DNA of 56,273 nt. Origin: Lentzea tibetensis. Lineage in GTDB: Bacteria; Actinomycetota; Actinomycetes; Mycobacteriales; Pseudonocardiaceae. The notes below the pieces were generated by a model. It saw only the letters and a program-made list of their open reading frames with translations. It did no database searches and had not been told where the DNA came from. A program made the translations under genes and the position numbers. Within the stretch, counting starts at the first letter, position 1; each line of letters opens with the position of its first letter. The stretch spans positions 77,994 through 134,266 of the forward strand of contig NZ_VOBR01000027.1 of NCBI RefSeq assembly GCF_007845675.1, read 5' to 3'. Positions 1 to 8,089 of this stretch are shown here, piece by piece.

Positions 1-46
1 GCGTCGTGTGTGCGGCGGTGCGCTTGGCTGTCAATTTTTAACCGGC

Positions 47-77
47 GGCGCGTTGTCGCCAACGGCGACAACGCGCC
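47..77. terminator. 14-bp perfect hairpin downstream of the lamin-tail gene
   Basis: Positions 47-60 and 64-77 are perfect inverted repeats (14 bp) around a 3-nt loop. They lie just beyond the 3' end of the leftward lamin-tail gene that stops at 90. There is no clear U-run on the leftward transcript, which is usual for actinomycete terminators. Inferred to be an intrinsic terminator. Confidence 0.6.
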
Positions 78-89
78 ACGCGTTGCTAC

Positions 90-719
90 TTAGTTGCGCG
101 CACCGAAGGTGCGGTGGTGCAGCGTGAAGTCCACGCGGTTGTTGTTGGTGTCGGTGCTCAGGATGTTGCGCGCGTTGGACGCTTCCAGCTGAGCCGTCGT
201 GATGTTCTCCGGAGCGGCCTGCGTGCCCTCCTTCGGGGTGACCGCACCAGCGCTCATGGCGATGCCGTCCTGCTTGACGGCGGTCGGCGCGGCGGACCCG
301 AAGATCGCGACGCCACCGTTGACCGGGATGCCGACGGTGCCCTGGAAAGCGATCGGCTGCACCTGCGCACCAGGCGCGACCGTGCTGCTGAAGTTGACGC
401 CGGTCAGCACGAGGATGTCGCCGTCGTTGTCGCGCGGTTCGAGCGTGACGCCGGACAGCGGGATCGTCTGCAGCACCTGGTTGGTGCTGCTGTAGAGGCG
501 CACCACGTAGCCCTCGAGGCTGAGCTGGTCGCCCGTCATGTTGCGGATCTCGATGGCCTCGTCCAGCTCACCGTTGGGGCCGATCGCCGAGACCTCGTTG
601 ATCACGACGTTGGAGATGGCCTGCTGGGTGACGTCGGGCTCGTCTGCCGACGCGGAGCCGCTGAGAGCGGCCAGCGCGGACATTCCGAGCGCGATGCCGC
701 CGATGACCAGTCGACGCAT
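90..719 (-). CDS. Secreted lamin-tail-domain (LTD) protein
   Basis: A 209-aa protein with an N-terminal signal peptide (MRRLVIGGIALGMSALAALS, cleavage expected after the ASA near residue 25). The mature part reads as one lamin-tail domain: VVINEVSAIGP opening strand, EIRNMTGDQLSLEGYVVRLY core, and a closing DTNNNRVDF motif near the C-terminus. LTD domains are Ig-like beta-sandwiches common in secreted bacterial proteins, often beside nucleases or adhesins; here the domain stands alone, so the function is unknown. The ATG is preceded by GAAAGG at ribosome-binding distance. The neighbour at 790-1335 has the same domain on the same strand, so the two look like diverged paralogues. The upstream spacer is less GC-rich than the genes. 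Confidence 0.75.
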   Translation of the reverse strand: MRRLVIGGIALGMSALAALSGSASADEPDVTQQAISNVVINEVSAIGPNGELDEAIEIRNMTGDQLSLEGYVVRLYSSTNQVLQTIPLSGVTLEPRDNDGDILVLTGVNFSSTVAPGAQVQPIAFQGTVGIPVNGGVAIFGSAAPTAVKQDGIAMSAGAVTPKEGTQAAPENITTAQLEASNARNILSTDTNNNRVDFTLHHRTFGARN

Positions 720-789
720 GATAATACCTTTCAGAAATTGGATGGAATACCGGCTGCGATTTGTGGCGCGGACCGCTCGCCGGTAAAAC

Positions 790-1335
790 TCATGTTTCCG
801 TCAGGTGTCGTCTGGAGCTAGGGGCCATTTCATTGACCTGGTCCGGCGTTGTCAGTTGACACGTGAAATCGGTGGCGTTGTCGTCCGTGTCACGTGAGAG
901 GGAATCACGCCCGAGGGAGGAGTAAGCGCATTGCTCCGACGGGGTGCCCTCGCGGCACGGTGAATTGTCGGTGAACCCCACGCCATCAATGCGTGCGCCG
1001 TTAGCATTGCGCAATGTCGCACCACTAGGGTCTATGGACTCTGCGAAGAGGAGTCTTTCGGCGGTGCCGGTGAAGTCGCGGCCGACCACCAGGAAGAACG
1101 CGTTCGCGGGCAGTTCCGTGCCCAGCGGGAAGGTCGCCAGCGGGGTGGTTCTGCCGTTCCGGCACGACCTGATGACCCAGCCACCGATGTCGACGGCGGC
1201 GTTGCCGGTGTTGGTGAGTTCGATGAAGCCCGTCGTGCCCGCTGCCATCTCGTTCACCCTGATGGGGGACGATCCTGGGGCAGGTGCGCTGATCATTACG
1301 GCGGTGAGGCACGCGAGCAGGATGCTGCTCGTCAC
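790..1335 (-). CDS. Second secreted lamin-tail-domain protein
   Basis: The GTG at 1335 opens a 181-aa protein with a short hydrophobic leader (VTSSILLACLTAVMISAPA) and then an LTD fold: IRVNEMAAGTTGFIELTNTGNAAVDIGGWV, a strand-rich middle, and DTDDNATDF near the end. The same frame stays open upstream to 1806, but that part reads as arginine-rich out-of-frame translation of the XRE gene, so the GTG before the hydrophobic leader was chosen. No strong ribosome-binding site precedes it; an internal ATG at 1296 is an alternative. Four cysteines in the mature part could form disulfides, unlike its paralogue at 90-719. Role unknown; extracellular by inference. Confidence 0.65.
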   Translation of the reverse strand: MTSSILLACLTAVMISAPAPGSSPIRVNEMAAGTTGFIELTNTGNAAVDIGGWVIRSCRNGRTTPLATFPLGTELPANAFFLVVGRDFTGTAERLLFAESIDPSGATLRNANGARIDGVGFTDNSPCREGTPSEQCAYSSLGRDSLSRDTDDNATDFTCQLTTPDQVNEMAPSSRRHLTET

Positions 1336-1454
1336 GCTTCGGCAGTCTGCTGCAACGGGCGGGTCGGGCGCACGGGGCCAGTTCGAGGGGCGGCCCCGTG
1401 CGCCGTGCCCGCGGGCGGCCGACCCCCTGCCGGTCGGCCGCGACACCGCTCGCG

Positions 1455-1766
1455 CTACCTCACTCGCCGGTGTTCCCTGCGGGTCGTTCGCGCGACGTGA
1501 GCAGCGCGTTCGACATCGGCGCAGGGCATTTCGAGTGCCTTGCTGATCCAGCCTCGCCAGTACGGGCCGGGGATGCGCTTGCCGCGCTCCCAGCGCGAGA
1601 TGTCCTCCCGAGTTATGCTGTCGTTCCGGGAAATTTCGGACAATCTTCGCGCCAGTTCTTCCTGGGTCAGACCACGCTCTCTCCTCGCCTGGGGAATCAG
1701 TGTCGATATCGATTCGGTGGCGTGCACCACACCGCTCCGTTTCTCCAGTGGTGTGTCGATCGACAT
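1455..1766 (-). CDS. XRE-family helix-turn-helix regulator
   Basis: About 103 aa. The DNA-binding domain is clear: ISTLIPQARRERGLTQEELARRLSEI, then ITREDISRWERGKRIPGPYW, the helix-turn-helix of Cro/CI-type repressors, followed by a short basic tail. The frame is open up to an ATG at 1838. The 24 extra codons have low third-position GC and no domain, so the ATG at 1766 is preferred, though neither start has a convincing ribosome-binding site. It lies upstream of and on the same strand as the two LTD genes, so it may regulate them (inference). No sensor domain is present, so any ligand is unknown. Confidence 0.6.
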   Translation of the reverse strand: MSIDTPLEKRSGVVHATESISTLIPQARRERGLTQEELARRLSEISRNDSITREDISRWERGKRIPGPYWRGWISKALEMPCADVERAAHVARTTRREHRRVR

Positions 1767-1952
1767 CAACACAGTGCCCGGTTTTTTCAGGCCGTGCACG
1801 ATGCAAAACGGTGATACCCGTGGTCGTTGAACTGTCATCTAATCGCTGATTGCCTCATTCGGCGCAATGTGACGCAGCGAATGTGCATGGCGGTTGCGCG
1901 AGTCGCTAGGGTTGCGGGTAGTTGATCGCGCAAGGACAGGAGTGAGCCGGAG

Positions 1953-2372
1953 TTGACCAGCCGTGTGCTGTCGACCGTGGAAGTGGTACAGGTCTTGCTC
2001 AGCCGGTTGGCGGCACGTGATGCCGCGGGAATCGCGAGGCTCTTCGCCGCGCGGGTCGACTGGCGGGTGCCCGATCTGGGCGGCACCCGGTGGAGTGACG
2101 GTGCGCGCAACCCCCGCGAGGTCGAGTCGTACTTCCTCACGCTCTTCGACATGCTGGAGCTGGAGCAGCTGACCGTGCGCCAGGTCGTGACCGACGGCGG
2201 GGACGCGGTCGTGCTCGGCTGGACGCGTTGGCGGGTCATCGCGACGGGAGCGTTGCTGGACATGGACTTCGCGATGTCGGTCGCGGTCTACCGCGGCGAG
2301 ATCGAGCAGTACTGGCAGCTGCAGGACACGTTGGCTGTCGCGCTCGCACTGGGCACGGCCACGATGGCCTGA
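1953..2372 (+). CDS. SnoaL-like / NTF2-fold protein
   Basis: A 139-aa protein starting at TTG 1953, preceded by a good AGGAG site. The sequence (VEVVQVLLSRLAARDAAGIARLFAARVDWRVPD, GARNPREVESYFLTLFDML, a terminal IEQYWQLQDTLAVALAL) has the helix-then-sheet pattern of the SnoaL/NTF2-like superfamily, cone-shaped small-molecule pockets that include polyketide cyclases and ketosteroid isomerase-like proteins. Catalytic residues cannot be assigned by eye. It ends 8 bp before a TetR regulator of the gamma-butyrolactone receptor type and is probably co-transcribed with it. This invites the guess of a link to signal or secondary metabolism, but no substrate can be named. Confidence 0.65.
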   Translation: MTSRVLSTVEVVQVLLSRLAARDAAGIARLFAARVDWRVPDLGGTRWSDGARNPREVESYFLTLFDMLELEQLTVRQVVTDGGDAVVLGWTRWRVIATGALLDMDFAMSVAVYRGEIEQYWQLQDTLAVALALGTATMA

Positions 2373-2380
2373 TCGGCTTG

Positions 2381-3001
2381 ATGACGAGAAGCCCCCAGGC
2401 TGCGCGCACCCGGCGCAACCTGTTGCTGGCCGCCGCGGAGGTCTTCGACCGCGACGGCTTCGCCGGCGCCAACCTGCGCACGGTCTGCGCCCGCGCCCGC
2501 GTCACGAAAGGCGCGCTCTACTGCCACTTCCGCTCCAAGGAAGCGCTCGGCGTCGCGATCATCGAGCACCAGTCGCTGCTGTGGCACGAGCTGCGCGACG
2601 AGCTGCTCAAGCGCGAGCTCGGCGCGGTGCAGACGCTCATCGACCTGTCCTTCGAGTTCGCGCGCAGGCTCGAGTCCGACCTCATGGTCCGGGTGAGCAA
2701 CCGGCTGCTGCGGGAGGCCGCGTTCTTCGACCTCGTGGCCTCCGCGCAGTTCGTCGGGTGGATCTCGGTCGTGAGCGACCTGTTGTCGCAGGCTCGGGCG
2801 TGCGGGGAGCTGCTGGACGAGGTCAACCTGCGGTACGCGGCCGAGCAGGTGGTGGCCGAGTTCCTCGGGGTGCAGATGATGTCGCAGGCGCTGACCGGGC
2901 AGCACGACCTCACGTCGCGGCTGCGGAGGCACTGGCGGACCTGGGCGCCCCTGCTCGTCGCCCCGGAAACGTTGCCGGGGCTCAGATTTGACCCGGAGTG
3001 A
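2381..3001 (+). CDS. TetR-family regulator, gamma-butyrolactone-receptor-like
   Basis: A 206-aa protein from ATG 2381; the longer open frame from 2228 overlaps the upstream gene and is not used. The N-terminal HTH (ARTRRNLLLAAAEVFDRDGF, ARVTKGALYCHFRSKEALGVAIIEHQ) and the ligand-domain opening (LIDLSFEFARRLESDLMVRVSNRLL) follow the ArpA/ScbR lineage, in which YFHFxSKE and a conserved Trp in the ligand pocket (WISVV here) are typical. Family members repress secondary-metabolism genes until a gamma-butyrolactone or related hormone binds. No butenolide or GBL synthase (AfsA type) is in the window, so a true receptor cannot be told from a pseudo-receptor. Confidence 0.8.
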   Translation: MTRSPQAARTRRNLLLAAAEVFDRDGFAGANLRTVCARARVTKGALYCHFRSKEALGVAIIEHQSLLWHELRDELLKRELGAVQTLIDLSFEFARRLESDLMVRVSNRLLREAAFFDLVASAQFVGWISVVSDLLSQARACGELLDEVNLRYAAEQVVAEFLGVQMMSQALTGQHDLTSRLRRHWRTWAPLLVAPETLPGLRFDPE

Positions 3002-3118
3002 TCGTGATCTCGCTGTGAGTCCAGTCGAGACGGGAATTCCGGTCATTCACCTCATTGTTGATCCGCTCGACGGTTCGGCAGAATTTCGGACCAAACGAGC
3101 TCAGAGCGGAGTGACCAG

Positions 3119-4366
3119 GTGGCGGATCGCAAGGTCGTCGTGGTGGACCCCTACTCGGCTGGGCGGGGCATCGCGCCCGCGTTCGCCGAGCGCGGTGTGG
3201 GAGCGATTGCAGTGCTCACGACCGCCGAACCGCCCGCGGGTCTCGCCAAGTCCTGGTTCCCGGAGAACTTCACCGAGGTGCACGTCGTCAACGGCGACCT
3301 GAGCGCGCTGGCGGACAAGCTCGCCGGGCACGAGCCGCTGTGCGTCGTCCCCGGCACCGAGACCGGCGTGGAGACCGCGGAGGCGCTGTCCGAGCTCATC
3401 ACGCCCGGACGGAGCAACGCGCTGGAGCGTTCGCACGCGCGGCGCGACAAGTTCCAGATGTACGTGGCGCTGCGCGACGCCGGGGTGCCGCACCTGCGTC
3501 AGATCTCGTCGGACTCCGAGGAGGAGGTCGCGCGGTGGCTCGAGTCCACCGGGCTGATCGACTCGTCGATCGTGTTGAAGCCGCAGGAGAGCGGCGGCAC
3601 CGACGACGTCTTCGTCGCCTCGCCCGGTGACGACTGGCGCGCGCTGTTCCACCGGATCCTCGGCAGCGTCAACAAGCTCGACATCGTCAACGACCGCGTG
3701 CTGGTGCAGGAACTGGCCGTCGGCACCGAGTACGAGGTCGACACCTACTCCATCGACGGGCAGCACGGCCTGGCCGCGGTGTGGCGCTACGCCAAGGAAC
3801 GCAGGGGCGAGCGGCTCGGCATCTACCTCTCCAACACGTTCGTCTCGCCCGAGGACCCCGTGGTGGCCGTGCTCTTCGAGTACGTGCGCCAGGTGCTCGA
3901 CGCGACCGGTGTGCGCAACGGCCCCGCCCACGTGGAGGTCATGGTCACCGAGAACGGCCCCAAGCTGATCGAGATCGGCGCCCGGTGCGCGGGCGCCGAG
4001 CAGCAGGAGCTGTCGTTCGTGGGTGCGGGTGAGAGCCAGATCACGCGCATGGTCGAGCACTGGGTCGACGGCAAGCGCGACGTCGGTCTGTACGCGCGCA
4101 AGCAGTACGTCAAGACGGTCTACCTGTCGTCCCCTCGAAAAGGGGTGCTGCGCAACGCCGAACGCCTCGATCGGCTCGCCGAGCTGATGCCGTCGTTCCA
4201 GCGCGACGTGATTCCGTACCGCGACGGATCACTTGTACCGCGCACCGATGATTTGTGGACCAGTCTGGGTTACGTCGTTCTGGCGACCACGGACGCCGAC
4301 CAGTTGGCCGCAGATGAGGAGCTGGTCCGACGCATTGAGAGCGAACTTGTGATTGTTGACGTTTGA
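3119..4366 (+). CDS. ATP-grasp domain ligase
   Basis: A 415-aa protein from GTG 3119 with GGAG about 10 nt upstream. It has a Rossmann-like preATP-grasp segment (KVVVVDPYSAGRGIAPAFAERG), then the ATP-grasp core: the lysine segment SSIVLKPQESGGTDDVF, VLVQELAVGTEYEVDTYS, and the Mg-binding segment GPAHVEVMVTENGPKLIEIGAR. This pattern is typical of carboxylate-amine ligases such as the BacD/DdaF-like L-amino-acid ligases, which activate a carboxylate as acyl phosphate and join it to an amine. The substrates cannot be read from sequence. It follows the GBL-receptor-like regulator by 117 bp on the same strand, so hormone-type control of a small dipeptide-like metabolite is possible but only inferred. 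Confidence 0.75.
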   Translation: MADRKVVVVDPYSAGRGIAPAFAERGVGAIAVLTTAEPPAGLAKSWFPENFTEVHVVNGDLSALADKLAGHEPLCVVPGTETGVETAEALSELITPGRSNALERSHARRDKFQMYVALRDAGVPHLRQISSDSEEEVARWLESTGLIDSSIVLKPQESGGTDDVFVASPGDDWRALFHRILGSVNKLDIVNDRVLVQELAVGTEYEVDTYSIDGQHGLAAVWRYAKERRGERLGIYLSNTFVSPEDPVVAVLFEYVRQVLDATGVRNGPAHVEVMVTENGPKLIEIGARCAGAEQQELSFVGAGESQITRMVEHWVDGKRDVGLYARKQYVKTVYLSSPRKGVLRNAERLDRLAELMPSFQRDVIPYRDGSLVPRTDDLWTSLGYVVLATTDADQLAADEELVRRIESELVIVDV

Positions 4367-4440
4367 TTTCGGGTACTGCTGTTCCGGCTGCGGTGGGTAA
4401 CCGATAGGTTCCCGCGAGGAGTCGGCACGAGCGGAGGCCC

Positions 4441-5685
4441 ATGACCGAGCCCTGGGACGGCGAACTGACCGGTGCGGTCGTCGCCGGCCGTTACGTCGTC
4501 AGCAGCCTGCTCGGCGCCGGTGGTATGGCCGAGGTCTACCGCGCTTACGACCGCGAGCTGTCCCGCAACGTGGCGCTGAAGGTGTTCCTCGGCACCGCGG
4601 CGCCCGACGACGCGAAGCGGCTCCAGCGCGAGGCTCGCATGTTGTCCGACCTGCGCTGCACCGGTGTCGTCTCGGTATTCGACAGCGGCACGCACGGCGG
4701 CCGCCCGTTCTACGTGATGCAGGAGATCCGCGGCGGCACGCTGCGGCAGCGGATGCGCGACCCGCTGCCGCCCGCGTTCGTCGCGCGGATCGGCGGCCAG
4801 GTCGCGGACAGCCTCAACGACGTGCACGAGTTCGGCGTGGTGCACCGCGACATCAAGCCGTCGAACATCCTGCTCGACGACGAGGCGAAGCAGGCCTACC
4901 TCGCGGACTTCGGCCTCGCGCTGCAGGCGGAGGTCACCCGGTACACGAAGTCCGGCGTGCTCGTCGGCACCGCGGGATACCTGGCGCCGGAACAGGTGCG
5001 CGGCTCGACCGTCTCGTCGAAGGCGGACATCTACGCGCTCGGGCTGGTGCTGCTGGAGTGCCTGAGCGGGAGGCCCGAGTACCCCGGCGGTGACGCGGAG
5101 GCCGCGCTGGCCAGGCTGTCCCGCCCGCCGCGCATCCCGTCGTCGCTGCCCGCCGCGTGGGTCTCGCTGCTCACCGCGATGACCGATCTCGATCCTGATC
5201 GCCGTCCGTCCGCGGCGAAGTGCGCCACCGCACTGTTCGCGGCGAAGGAGGCGAGCAAGGGCATTCCCGCGCTGCTCGCTGCCGCATTCGATGATGATCT
5301 GGACACTGTGGACACTCCGCCGCGGTCGCGTTCGCACCGCGTCGGCTACGCGTTGTCGGCAGCGGCTGCTGCCGCTGTGGCTGCGATCGCCGTCGTCATG
5401 GCGAACATCGGCGGCGGTGCCTCACCCGCGACCGGTGACCCCGGTCCGTCGTCCGATCCTGGTGGTGTGGCACCGGAAACCGTCTCGGTGTCCCTGCCGC
5501 CGGAGACGGTTGCGGTGACTTTGACCGAGCCTGGGGCTCCGCCTCCGCCGGACGACGAGGAGGAGACGGTGGGGCCGTCCACGGTGACGATCACGAAGGT
5601 GAAGCCGTCGAGGGACAAGCCGTCGCGCACCAGGACGCCGAAGCCGAAGCCGTCGGACGGGAGCGTTGTCCCCACCACGACCTGA
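4441..5685 (+). CDS. Membrane-anchored serine/threonine protein kinase
   Basis: A 414-aa PknB-type kinase. The N-terminal catalytic domain (about residues 10-270) has the glycine loop LLGAGGMAEVYRAYD, the ATP lysine in VALKVF, the catalytic loop HRDIKPSN, the DFG motif in LADFGLAL and the APE-like LAPEQV. One transmembrane segment follows (about residues 300-322, alanine/valine-rich), then a roughly 90-aa outer tail rich in Pro, Thr, Ser and Lys. There are no PASTA repeats, so it is not the cell-wall-sensing PknB orthologue, and the tail may be a flexible wall-associated linker. The ATG has GGAGG just upstream. It ends 5 bp from the convergent DUF397 gene. Targets unknown. Confidence 0.88.
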   Translation: MTEPWDGELTGAVVAGRYVVSSLLGAGGMAEVYRAYDRELSRNVALKVFLGTAAPDDAKRLQREARMLSDLRCTGVVSVFDSGTHGGRPFYVMQEIRGGTLRQRMRDPLPPAFVARIGGQVADSLNDVHEFGVVHRDIKPSNILLDDEAKQAYLADFGLALQAEVTRYTKSGVLVGTAGYLAPEQVRGSTVSSKADIYALGLVLLECLSGRPEYPGGDAEAALARLSRPPRIPSSLPAAWVSLLTAMTDLDPDRRPSAAKCATALFAAKEASKGIPALLAAAFDDDLDTVDTPPRSRSHRVGYALSAAAAAAVAAIAVVMANIGGGASPATGDPGPSSDPGGVAPETVSVSLPPETVAVTLTEPGAPPPPDDEEETVGPSTVTITKVKPSRDKPSRTRTPKPKPSDGSVVPTTT

Positions 5686-5690
5686 TGTGG

Positions 5691-5858
5691 CTAGCGGGGG
5701 AGGAATGCTCGCCAGGACGCGGGGGAGAACGTGAGCTGGGGACCGGTGGTGTGTTTCGAGTCGCGGACGTGCACGGTCTGCGTGAACGCCACCTCGACGC
5801 AGGCGCCGTCCGGTTCCGTGCTGTAGCTGCTCTTACGCCACGTGCGATCCTGGGTCAT
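5691..5858 (-). CDS. DUF397-domain small protein
   Basis: A 55-aa frame translated by hand from ATG 5858 to TAG 5691: it starts [20 protein letters not shown], continues [20 protein letters not shown] and ends in [11 protein letters not shown]. The WRKSSYS...CVEVA...VRDSK...FSPxxWxAF signature is the DUF397 family. These proteins are nearly always encoded directly downstream of an XRE/DUF5753 regulator and act with it in actinomycete developmental or antibiotic control (the BldB/WhiJ-type context). Here the start codon lies inside the 3' end of such a regulator (26-bp overlap), which indicates translational coupling. Confidence 0.85.
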   Translation of the reverse strand: MTQDRTWRKSSYSTEPDGACVEVAFTQTVHVRDSKHTTGPQLTFSPASWRAFLPR

Positions 5859-6687
5859 TCGGGTCCTCTCGCGGGCGGCCGATGTAGCCCATCAGCAGAC
5901 TCCGCGATTGTCCCTCATCCATTGCGATCTGATCCAGGTCGTTGAACAGCTGGGTGCAGCGCGCCACTGCGCGCTTGTCTTGGGAGAAGAGCTGGCCGAT
6001 GAGCGTCTCGGTGTAGACCACCGGTTTGTCCCGCTTGTACTCCCACCGGATGTACGTCCCGCCGATCGCTCCTGCCGCGCCCGCCGAGTCGGGGACGATG
6101 CGGATCGAGTGCGTCTTGAACATCAGCCGCAGCATCTGTTCTTCCATCACCTGGTCGTCGCCGACGTGCAGCCGCAGCGCCTGCTCGTGCACGAAGAAGG
6201 TCCAGGCCGGTCTGTCCTCGCGCTGAAGAACCGCCTGGCGCTGCATGCGGAAGGCCACGAAGGTCTCGAGCTTGTCTTCGGGCATCGGTCGCCGCCGCGC
6301 GAGGTAGGCACGCGCGTAGTTCTCGGTCTGGAGCATTCCGGGTATGACCGTCTGGTCATAGCTCGTGGCCTTGGTGGCCGGGGCTTCGGCGAGGGCCAAC
6401 GTGCGGAGGTTCTCCGGTACTTGCACGAAGTACGCGTCGAAGGCGTGGCGGTACCGGTTGAGGAACTCCTCGACTGAGGCTCGGCTGCGTTTGCACGTGG
6501 TCAGGTACTGGACGATGTCGATCTCGCTGGCCCTGGTCTTGCCGTTCTCGACGTTGGAGACTTTGGTCTGGTGCCAGCCGAGTACGTAGCCCATTTCGGT
6601 GCCGGTGTAGCTGGTGTGTTTTTCGCGCAGGTGCCGCAGCTCGTCGCCGAGGTCTCGGCTGTACGGCGTGGAGGGCGTCGGCGTCAT
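5833..6687 (-). CDS. XRE-family regulator with DUF5753 domain
   Basis: A 284-aa protein from ATG 6687. The N-terminal HTH ([42 protein letters not shown]) is followed by the DUF5753 sensor-like domain with its diagnostic [20 protein letters not shown] segment and [16 protein letters not shown]. This is the WhiJ-like regulator family, paired with the DUF397 gene it overlaps. The frame stays open to 6792, but those 35 codons run into the inverted-repeat element that flanks the neighbouring DUF222-HNH gene. The 6687 start, directly before the HTH, is therefore preferred despite a weak ribosome-binding site. If the element was inserted here, it may have replaced the regulator's original promoter. 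Confidence 0.8.
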   Translation of the reverse strand: MTPTPSTPYSRDLGDELRHLREKHTSYTGTEMGYVLGWHQTKVSNVENGKTRASEIDIVQYLTTCKRSRASVEEFLNRYRHAFDAYFVQVPENLRTLALAEAPATKATSYDQTVIPGMLQTENYARAYLARRRPMPEDKLETFVAFRMQRQAVLQREDRPAWTFFVHEQALRLHVGDDQVMEEQMLRLMFKTHSIRIVPDSAGAAGAIGGTYIRWEYKRDKPVVYTETLIGQLFSQDKRAVARCTQLFNDLDQIAMDEGQSRSLLMGYIGRPREDPNDPGSHVA

Positions 6688-6739
6688 GGCTTGGAGTTTC
6701 GGGTATGCGCTGGGGACATGGAGCACCCCGTTCGAGTGA

Positions 6740-6915
6740 GGGTTGCCGGGCTTCGCCCGGACCACGAGTGATGCTTCCTTCGTCGGCGTCACGCGTACCG
6801 GATTCTTGGGTGGCTTGGCACCGTGGTCCCGATCCGATGCTTGCCGTGCGAGATTCTCGTTGCGTTGAGTCCGTGGTTACCGGGGCGGTGGCTCGCCTTT
6901 TCATTCTTTCTCTTG
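6740..6915. repeat. Left arm of inverted repeat flanking the DUF222-HNH gene
   Basis: Read on the minus strand, this segment matches the plus strand at about 8090-8262. The core, 6740-6829 against 8173-8262, aligns over 90 nt without gaps and with 6 mismatches by hand count. A looser match extends to the AAAAGGCGAGCCACC motif near the gene. The core holds the short hairpin CCGGGC-TTC-GCCCGG (6746-6760), conserved in the other arm. The arm sits immediately downstream of the DUF222-HNH stop codon. Confidence 0.75.
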
Positions 6916-6919
6916 GTTC

Positions 6920-8044
6920 TTAGTTGAAGCCGGGGAGGACTGGTTCGGGTTCGCGAATGTAGACGCGGCCGGTGGGGCTGACGCACCGGAATGTGCCTGG
7001 GGAGGGTTGCGTGATTTGCCAGGCTGATTCGTGCTTGAGGCGGTGGTCGTGCCCGCACCGCGGTCCGAGGTTGTAGTCGGCGGTCGGGCCGTCGGGGAAC
7101 GGGACCGTGTGGTCGAGGTCGCAGCGGGTGGCTTTCGCGGTGCAGCCGTACTGGGTGCAGGTCTTGTCCCGCGCCCACATGAACCGGCGCAGATGCGCCG
7201 GGGGCCGGTAGGTGCTGGTGCCGACGTCGAGCAGGGCGCCGGAGGCGGGGTCGGTGAGCAGACGGCGCCAGGTCGCGTCTCCGGCGAGTTCGCGGGCGAG
7301 GTCGGCGCTGATCGGCCCGTAGCCGTCCATCTCGCCGGGATGCTCGTCGAGGCCCATCAGGGTGGTGGCGGAGACGGTGACCAGGAGTTCGACCTTGACC
7401 GGGCTGGCGTTGTCCGGGGTCGCGAGCAGCAGGTCGGCGACGACGTCGGCGCGGCGCTGGTTGAGGGTGCGGGTGTCGCCGGGGAACTTCGCGGCGCGGG
7501 CGAGTTTGTCGACGCGCAGCCAGCTGACCATGGCTTTGTCGGCGGGCATGGTGACCCACAGCTTGGCCATGTCGTCCTCGAGGGACTCCATCCCCGCGGC
7601 ACGAGCGGCCTTCTTCTGCTCGGCGCGTTCGCGGGTTCCGTCGGGGTCGACGCTCATCACGATCCGCCGCCCCCGGCGCCGCATCTGCACACTGGTCTGC
7701 TCGGGTGCCTTGGTGAGTACGCGTTGTTCGACCTCGGCCGCCTGCTCAGCACTGAGGGGCAGGGTCTGGGTGTGGATGATCTGTGCTTTGTAGAGGTCGA
7801 TCTCGCCCTTCTCCAGGGCGTCGACCGTCAACGGCAGCCGCGACACGAGATCCCGGGAGACCATCATCCGGTCCTCGGTCCAGTTCCGGGTCCAGTGCAT
7901 CATCGCCGCGATCTCGGAGGACGCGAACTCGTCCTGCCACGTGAGTTCGGCGTATTCACCCAATGCGCGGACCTGCTGGGCTTGCCAGTAGTCGATCTGT
8001 TTCTGGCAGTGCTGGATTGTGTCGAGAGCCCCCTCGATGCTCAT
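6920..8044 (-). CDS. DUF222 / HNH endonuclease-domain protein (13E12-repeat family)
   Basis: A 374-aa protein from ATG 8044; an upstream in-frame TTG at 8065 is less likely. The N-terminal two-thirds is DUF222-like (helical, IEGALDTIQHCQKQIDYWQAQQVRAL, later TLNQRRADVVADLLL). The C-terminus has an HNH nuclease module: CTQYGCTAKATRCDLDHTVPFPDGPTADYNLGPRCGHDHRLKH, with the DH and HDHRLKH residues expected for metal-assisted cleavage. The family corresponds to the multicopy 13E12 repeat proteins of mycobacteria, whose cellular role is unsettled. The gene is flanked on both sides by arms of an imperfect inverted repeat and has an SOS-box-like palindrome 15 bp before its ATG. Together these suggest a DNA-damage-responsive, possibly mobile nuclease unit (inference). 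Confidence 0.85.
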   Translation of the reverse strand: MSIEGALDTIQHCQKQIDYWQAQQVRALGEYAELTWQDEFASSEIAAMMHWTRNWTEDRMMVSRDLVSRLPLTVDALEKGEIDLYKAQIIHTQTLPLSAEQAAEVEQRVLTKAPEQTSVQMRRRGRRIVMSVDPDGTRERAEQKKAARAAGMESLEDDMAKLWVTMPADKAMVSWLRVDKLARAAKFPGDTRTLNQRRADVVADLLLATPDNASPVKVELLVTVSATTLMGLDEHPGEMDGYGPISADLARELAGDATWRRLLTDPASGALLDVGTSTYRPPAHLRRFMWARDKTCTQYGCTAKATRCDLDHTVPFPDGPTADYNLGPRCGHDHRLKHESAWQITQPSPGTFRCVSPTGRVYIREPEPVLPGFN

Positions 8045-8058
8045 AACGAACACATTAC

Positions 8059-8072
8059 CGCACAATTGTTCG
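8059..8072 (-). promoter_or_regulatory. SOS-box-like palindrome before the DUF222-HNH gene
   Basis: On the minus strand this reads CGAACAATTGTGCG, one base off the symmetric CGAAC-N4-GTTCG form of actinobacterial and Gram-positive LexA sites. It lies 15 bp upstream of the ATG at 8044, where a repressor would block transcription. Several 13E12-family genes of Mycobacterium tuberculosis are known to carry SOS boxes, which supports the reading. Binding itself is inferred. Confidence 0.45.
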
Positions 8073-8089
8073 AACAGGCATCACTCATT

